Origin: Neckera pumila
Lineage: Eukaryota; Streptophyta; Bryopsida; Hypnales; Neckeraceae
DNA: 64,000 nucleotides
Assembly (NCBI GenBank): GCA_963969595.1
Contig: OZ018409.1
Coordinates: forward strand, 24,255,282-24,319,281
Direction: 5' to 3'
Shown here one piece after another: positions 58,294 through 64,000 of this stretch (the first letter of the stretch is position 1; each line of letters starts with the position of its first letter). The translations under genes and the position numbers were made by a program. Below the pieces are notes generated by a model, which was not told where the DNA came from, did no database searches, and worked only from the letters and a program-made list of their open reading frames with translations.

Positions 58294-58741
58294 TAAGGGC
58301 CGCTTTACACCAAGAGGCTGGGCCAATTCATTGTGTAAGAGGCCTGAAATCCTCACTTGTGATTGGCTAATTGGCTGAAATTGGTCTGAACCCCTTTACA
58401 CCAAGAAGGCTGGCCAATTTGGTCAAATGGATTTTTTAATCAAAAAACGTATGTTCTGACATGGCCCGAGCTTGCTGAATTGGTGCACCCAAAATAGAGG
58501 GCCAATTCGTGGCCTCGGGGCCGATGTCAGATTTCAATTAAAAAACCTTTTTTATAAAATATAAGTTTTTTCAACAAACCAGATCTGTTAGATTGTCTGG
58601 AAATCTGAACGGCTCTTTTGGTCCCATCATCACTTCATCCTCTCCTCTCTTCTCTTTGTCTCTCTCTTTTCTCCTTGTAGAACATCTCTTACTGAATTTT
58701 TTTGCGCTTGTCAATTTGTTGCTACCGTTTCTAGAGATAGC

Positions 58742-60736
58742 ATGGAGGGGTCCTTAGAGATGAGTGGATGGAATTCTAGGGAAGGATACATGGCGATGCA
58801 AAGGTATCAAAGTGCTCAAGCTCATGCTTTTCAACCCTTCCAAACCTCTTTACAAGAACATGTAGGTAGTATAGGGGTTCCTGTATTTTTCCAATTGCCT
58901 CTTGGAACTCCTATTCCTCCACCGCCACCGTTGATTCTCGGCATTCTTGGAAGTCAGTCAAAGAGAAAGGCTACCGAAGAGATTGAAGAGAAAGAAGTAC
59001 AGATTATAGCTCCACCGGCACCAAAGAAGAGAAGAGCCGTAGTTGCAAAGAAGCCTCGCAAACAGAATGTGAAGAAAGAAAAGGTGGAGGAAGAAGAAGA
59101 CCTTGGCTTAAAGAATTGGAAGGACCATGACGTGGAGACTATGATTTTGCTGCGTGGTGAGATGGAACTCAAATTTCTGAAGAACGCAAAGAAACAAGGT
59201 AATTTTTTTGCATATGTGAATTTATTGACAAAAAAAATCAGATTTCAAATTTGGCCAATTTGGTCTTTTAAAGGCCTTTGCCTTTGCCGCCTCGCCCCAA
59301 GCCTCCCCTTTCCCCCCAACGGCCTTCAAGACGACCATTGTGAGAGCAATTTGTGATGGAGCTAGTTTTTTTGATACAGTGGCCTGGGCAAGAAGGAGCC
59401 AAATAAGAATAAGAGCAAAACACAAAACACAAGCAAGCAACAACAGGTGGCACCCACAGGGTGCGGTGTTAGCCGCACCACGTGGGTGCGTGGTGGAGGG
59501 ATCAAACCCTAGCTCCATCAATTCTTCAATTGGAATGCACTGATTTGTGCGCACGAACCCAATTGGGGTCTATGCTGTCGTTTCGGTGTAATTCCATCTG
59601 AAGGGGAAGGACGCAATGAAGCTCCAGGTGCGGTCCGGTGCAACATGCTAACCAACTAAGGGCGGATCAAGGATCATTTGCGTCTGTGATTACTATTTGT
59701 TCTCAATTTGAGGAAGGGCGGAAGCACGTAGAGCGGAGGATTGCGTGGAGCCGGAACTGGTGGCGGCGGTCACCAATATGGGTAGGAATGAGCGTATCCA
59801 CCCCACCATCCCTTGGCCAGGGGAGGTTCTGCCAACCCAGAGCCGTTTTCATCTACCAACTTCTTCTTCAACCTCCTCTTCAACCTCCTCTTCAATCTCC
59901 TTCTTCACCAAAGAGATTGAAGAGGAGGTTGAAGAAGGAGATTTTCCCCTTCAGATGGAATTACACCAAAACGACAGCATGGACCCCAATTGGATCCGCG
60001 CGCACAAATCAGTGCATTCCAATTGAAGAATTGATGGAGCTAGGGTTTGATCCCTCCACCTCGCGGGCGCAAGGAGAGAGTCTTTTTAGGAGACCTCCAA
60101 GTCTTCCTTCCTTCCCCCTTCATGTTCATTGTACCCAACATGGAGTTCTTATACAAGAACCATTGCTGGAATTCACAACTGATTCACTATTTAGAGGCCT
60201 AATCAAGCCCAAAACAACTTTTTTACTATGCTTTCAACCTATGCAAGTGATGTGCAAGTGTAGATACTTGGTTGAAGCTACATGCCCGTTTGATTGCGGT
60301 AATTCTTGGACTAAATTGAACTGCGGAGGCTTGCAAAAAGAAATTCAACAGTTTGTACAAGCTATACAAACAAGACAAGATGGCAAATAGAATTTTAGGA
60401 TCAGACCGCCACGCATGTAAGTTCTACGATTCTTTTTATCAATGGTGGCATCAGAATGGCATTGTAATGAAACATGTGACAACTTTTGCTAATGATTCAG
60501 TTAGTGCCGAAGATAGCACCACGGACATTGAGAAAGATCTACATTCAAAGGACATTGTTACTACGACTCCAAATTCAACAACCAAGGTAGACAAGAAGAA
60601 TTTTCAGGAGCAATGCTATGGAGTTTTCATACAGATGGCCAAAAATAGTTCAGTCATGGTTCAGAATTTTGAAAAAACCAATGCTTTACAAGAAAAGGTA
60701 GAACGACGAATGGATAGGCTTATAGACAAACTTTAG
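58742..60736 (+). pseudogene. Harbinger Myb/SANT-like (trihelix) protein, spliced, with frameshift
   Basis: Exon 1 is 58742-59198 (donor CAAG|GTAATT), 152 codons. It has a Pro/Gln-rich start, basic clusters (KKRRAVVAKKPRKQ) that would serve as nuclear signal, an acidic stretch, then the start of the SANT-like domain (NWKDHDVETMILLRGEME). The domain resumes about 1 kb later (CPFDCGNSWTKLN near 60283-60320; CKKKFNSLYKLYKQDKMA and FYDSFYQWWHQ from 60332) and the protein ends at 60736 in a helical tail. Between WTKLN and CKKKF the frame changes by one base, with no plausible intron (about 30 nt), so a small indel probably disrupts this copy. In this superfamily the partner protein helps the transposase bind TIRs and enter the nucleus. 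Confidence 0.72.
59490..60066. repeat. Inverted repeat inside the Harbinger intron
   Basis: The arms are about 59500-59612 and 59943-60057. They mirror each other closely (GGATCAAACCCTAGCTCCAT, ACTGATTTGTGCGC, CAATTGG, TGTCGTTT, GTGTAATTCCATCTGAAGGG). A smaller inner inverted repeat (CAACCTCCTCTTCAA... and its complement) lies at 59877-59936. This is probably a nested foldback that lengthened the intron. Confidence 0.75.
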
Positions 60737-60800
60737 ATTTAGTCTTCCTCCAAATCAGATGCCTTGTGGTCACGAGGGAAGAGAATTTTTCCTTCCATTC

Positions 60801-62213
60801 TCAAATGTGCTTTCCAAAAGATTGAGCTAGTAATTCATGTGCTTGTGTAGCTTGTACAAGCATGCTTTTCATCCTAGCCTCCTTGTCCTTTTTTGTTTCT
60901 ACAATCTCTGCACTCTCATCTTCATCTTCTTCTATACCTTCAATATCATTTACCACGATTTCTTCAATGTCTTCAATTTGCACACTTCCTACTTCAACCT
61001 CGTCCATTTTCAGGTATCTTCTCATCTCTTTTGCTGCTTATGTTACTGCCATAAAAATATCTATATTCTCTAGCTGTCCTAGTTGACTTGTACTTTCCAT
61101 ATGCATGATTCTCTCTCCTTCCTTTGCCCATTCATCATCAAACTTGTCTCGGTGTATTATACACATATTGTGAAGGCAAATGCAGGTAGTTACCAGATTT
61201 GGTACATGTCGAAGAGGCATGTCAATTCTCTTCAATAGAATCCTCCACCTCCCTTTCAATATACCAAAGGCTCTCTCTATAGCCATTTTTGTTGATGATT
61301 GGATAAAAGTCCAATGTGCCTTTGCTCTAGGTAATCCATGTTTTTCACCTTTGAAAGGAGAATAGAACCATGGTCTCATTGGATAAGCTGCATCACCCAT
61401 AAGTTTGTAAGGTAATAGCTCACCTTTCATCACTCTCTTCCCAATATCTGAATTTTGGAACAAAGTCCAGTCATGACAACGCCTGGCCCATCCAAAATCG
61501 TAATCCCAGAATCTGCATTTGCTGTCCACTACACCTTGAAGTAGAGTTGAATAAAAACCTTTCCTACAATAATATGAAGTAGAATCTATAGGAGGAGCAA
61601 TGATAGGTATATGACTTCCATCAACCGCCCTAATCACATAAGGTAATCCCATGAGCTCTTCAAACTCGGCTGCTATTCTACTCAAAGTGGCTCCAGATTG
61701 TTTCTCAATCACTAATGGTTTTAAAAGCTTCTCAATTGCTGCACAAAACTCCCTAACAATGATAGATGCAGTACTTTCATGAATTCCATAAATTTTAGCA
61801 CAACCGTGTAATGAATTACCACTACTAAGTCTAATAAAAGAAAGAGCAACCCGGTTTCTAAGAGGAATGGATGCTCTATAATTTGTATCCTTACGACTCA
61901 ATGATGGAGATAAGACACCACACAAATAATCAAAAGTTTCAGGAACTAACCTTGTATGTTGCTTGAATAACTTAACTAAGTAGCATCCAAATAACTGTCT
62001 ATCCACAAAAAGAGTACTCCGGTGATACATCCAAATGCTCCATGTCCTCCTAGAAGCACCGCTTTCTGCAACCATCACAGCAAAAACCATTGCCATGCCA
62101 GCATAATGCTGATGCAACGCAAGTTTTTGCAAAATTGCAACAACTGCCATAACATGTTGCATGGCCATGAAGAACACAAGAGCCACTAACACCTTTTGTC
62201 TACGTTCATCCAT
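60801..62213 (-). CDS. PIF/Harbinger DDE transposase (in-frame stop before the C-terminal tail)
   Basis: ATG at 62213; 391 codons to a TAA at 61040-61038. The frame then continues without shift for about 78 more codons (AAKE, MRRYLKMDEV..., acidic tail, stop near 60801). Catalytic residues are present: D198 in RAVDGSHIP, D274 in MGDAAYP and E313 in MAIERAFGILKGRW; HD at 247-248 is also conserved. An HTH-like segment sits at about 120-160. The intact DDE triad and single-exon core fit the superfamily's cut-and-paste nuclease. The stop at codon 392 removes an acidic tail and could have arisen by one transition from CAA. Whether the core alone is active is unknown. Confidence 0.9.
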
Positions 62214-62234
62214 CTTTGTCCAAACAGTAATGAA

Positions 62235-62259
62235 AAGAGAGAGAGAGAGAGAGAGAGAG
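62235..62259 (+). repeat. (AG)n microsatellite upstream of the transposase
   Basis: A GA dinucleotide run lies about 22 bp upstream of the transposase ATG. Read on the coding strand it is a (CT)n tract, a common 5' UTR feature. Confidence 0.9.
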
Positions 62260-62454
62260 GGGCTGAAATTTGCTAGATTTATTGAATCGGCCTAGCTTCT
62301 TGGCCCCAAGACCTTTACATATGTAAAAATTGGCCCCATTATAATCTTATTATAATGAGAGTTGAGGCTGACCTCCAGCCCAAAACATGCTGAAATTTGA
62401 TGCAATCGACCTCAAAGGAAATTGGCTTGACCTCTTGGTGTAAAGCGGCCCTAA

Positions 62455-63088
62455 GCTCAGCAGCATTTGAAAGCACTGATGTCTGTCTGCACATCTGAAC
62501 CAAACATGAGAACTGACTATTGGTGGTTTGCCAAATGCTTGCCAACCCAGGTGCAGATCAGAGAAGCTGATGATTGCCACATTGATACAATCATCAGGCA
62601 AGTCTAAAGGATTCAAACTTTTCTGCACAAAATGGGAAAAATTCAAACACTCACTTCTGTGAAGAATGCATGTGCCAGCAACCGCCAGTGACGGCTTGGC
62701 TTGGCTTGGCATGGTGTTCTGTGGGAACTGGCACTTCTAATCACTGAAGCAACAAAGGTATGAAAATCCATTTGATCAACTGTGCTGGAATAGCAGCACA
62801 AAAACTTGGAAATTTGAGTATGAATGGGGAAAGAAGAATGATGTGGTAGATTGTTGTCATTAAAAGAAGGTAATGGCGAGAACTAAAGTCATTCAACAAG
62901 TATCATTAAGTTAAGTTACGTGGATTCACCATTTGGGGTGCTCATTGCATTCTTTGCAGCAAGTGTGTGTATGCGCGCTTGATTTATGGGTGCGTTGATT
63001 ATTGATGATCTCTAGATAAAGAAGATTTTGAATTATCAAAGTAGTGATTGGTGGAGACTGGAGAGATAGGCATGGTCTAAGTTGGGTT
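62455..63088. other. Intergenic DNA, no gene recognised
   Basis: Short frames on the minus strand (62339-62712, 62926-63156) have no recognised domain. Confidence 0.35.
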
Positions 63089-63180
63089 TGCACTTTTTTT
63101 TTCCAAAGAGACGGTGACAATTGTATTAAAAAACATAGGAAGAAGAACACAATCAATCCGGTTCCATGGATGGTTCAGCA
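63089..63180 (-). mobile_element. Tiny (~90 bp) retroposon, copy 2
   Basis: On the minus strand it ends TTTTTTAATACAATTGTCAC, CGTCTCTTTGG and an A-run. It is flanked by TTGGGTTTGCAC (left) and TTGGGTTTACAC (right), a 12-bp target duplication with one difference. Confidence 0.65.
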
Positions 63181-63306
63181 TTGGGTTTACACATTTGGCC
63201 CATGCCATTTTTTATGATGAGAAGTTCATTTGGAATCCTACATGGTCAGAGTAGATTATTTTTTTGCTGGTTTTAAGGAGCTTTTTTCTTGACCAATTCT
63301 TTGAGG

Positions 63307-63602
63307 TAAGGTAGGATGCTCTAAAAGCGACCATTTAAGAGCTGGTCCGCCTTTTTTGTAGGTTTGCATGATTAGAAATGTTTTTCACTCATTTTTTAGA
63401 GAAAGAAAAATGGATGAAGAACAAAATCAAAGTGGTTTCATGTTTTTTGAAGCAATTTTGAATTAGTTATGAATTTCCCAAGATTTCTGTTGTAGGTACC
63501 TATTTGTGACCCTAGGTCTCCCAAAATGCATCCACTTACAACTTCTAAAGTGATTTGAGGAAATCGAGGCCAATGACTGGCTCTTGCAATAAAGAATACT
63601 TT

Positions 63603-63634
<32 letters not shown>

Positions 63635-63735
63635 AATCAATGACTAAAGTGGTCCATTTAAAGACCAACACATATCAGTGCCGTTTTGTATGGTTGATTT
63701 GAAGAAGCCGGTCGCTTTTAGAGCATCCTACCTTA
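63307..63735. mobile_element. TAAGGTA-type MITE (subfamily B, copy 2)
   Basis: The ends TAAGGTAGGATGCTCTAAAA and TTTTAGAGCATCCTACCTTA are exactly inverted for 20 bp, then GCGACC / GGTCGC-like. A (TG)n run lies at 63604-63633. It is homologous at ends and subterminal parts to 8711-9124. Confidence 0.85.
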
Positions 63736-63799
63736 GGCATAATGAATTTCTAGGAGACAATGACAAGACAAAAATCCCACAATCATAGATTTTGTCTAT

Positions 63800-64000
63800 T
63801 TAACCCCTAAAGGTCAAAGACTATATTTTCACCAAAAACACTCCAAAACTGCCATTTCTAGTACAAGTACCAAATGTTAGAAAAAAAACATTTTTTGACA
63901 CATGTAGCCGTACGATCTTCTAGTCAACTTGTTTGAGAATATGCAGAAAAAATTTCAGAATTTTCCACCTTGTAGATTGCAAGATATTAGCATTTGAATT
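63800..64000 (+). mobile_element. TTAA-bounded element, copy 6 (runs off the window)
   Basis: The left end is TTAACCCCTAAAGGTCAAAG. The interior matches copies at 5290, 21028 and 45976 (CCAAAACTGCCATTTCTAGT, AGATTGCAAGATATTAGCAT). The right part lies beyond the window. Confidence 0.75.

Larger units (their letters stand above)
58297..62451. mobile_element. PIF/Harbinger DNA transposon, 4155 bp
   Basis: Terminal GGGCCGCTTTACACCAAGAG (plus G, 21 bp identical) is present at both ends in inverted orientation, flanked by TAA (58294-58296 and 62452-62454). It encodes the two proteins typical of this superfamily: a DDE transposase (minus, 62213 to about 60801) and a Myb/SANT-like DNA-binding protein (plus, 58742-60736). 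The genes converge. Intact ends and a fresh target duplication indicate recent movement, but both genes show a lesion. Confidence 0.95.

Noticed and set aside
61180..61365. Plus-strand frames at 60837-61365
   Set aside because: They are antisense to the transposase coding frame.

Overview
This is a stretch of nuclear DNA from a land plant. Two genes show this: a plastid-type homogentisate prenyltransferase (tocopherol or plastoquinone pathway) and a plant CMP-KDO synthetase (needed for the pectin rhamnogalacturonan II). Both have ordinary GT-AG spliceosomal introns of about 120-920 bp and lie in AT-rich, transposon-filled intergenic DNA. The protein divergence and the repeat content suggest a lineage outside the flowering plants (bryophyte, lycophyte, fern or gymnosperm). 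That is an inference; the species cannot be fixed from the sequence.

Layout. Positions 1-2391 hold the 5' part of the prenyltransferase gene on the minus strand: three exons, with the rest beyond the left edge. From 2400 to 29000 there is no convincing host gene. This region is a mosaic of terminal-inverted-repeat (TIR) elements, foldbacks, diverged dispersed repeats and AT-rich DNA. Positions 29060-33539 hold a complete CMP-KDO synthetase gene on the plus strand, with a 5' UTR intron and eight coding exons. From 33540 to 58100 there are more miniature elements, a non-LTR retrotransposon remnant (52600-53785) and simple repeats. Positions 58297-62451 hold a 4.2-kb PIF/Harbinger element with a 21-bp identical terminal match, TAA target duplications, a DDE transposase on the minus strand and a Myb/SANT-like (trihelix) gene on the plus strand. 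Both of its genes carry lesions.

Mobile DNA falls into recognisable families: (i) elements bounded by TTAACCCCTAAA-type ends, whose interrupted paralogue at 12963-14176 gives empty-site evidence for insertion at TTAA, the target of the piggyBac superfamily; (ii) a large group of elements beginning TAAGGTA and ending TACCTTA, apparently inserted at TA; (iii) Tourist-like elements with TAA or TTA duplications; (iv) a Stowaway-like element; (v) CACTA-like pieces; (vi) retroposons, including two tiny ones of about 90 bp with target duplications; (vii) a dispersed repeat encoding a small membrane/coiled-coil protein. Several are nested, which gives relative insertion ages.

The two host genes are unrelated in function. 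The strongest candidate for something undescribed is the TTAA-bounded family, whose copies also share a reading frame of about 75 codons.
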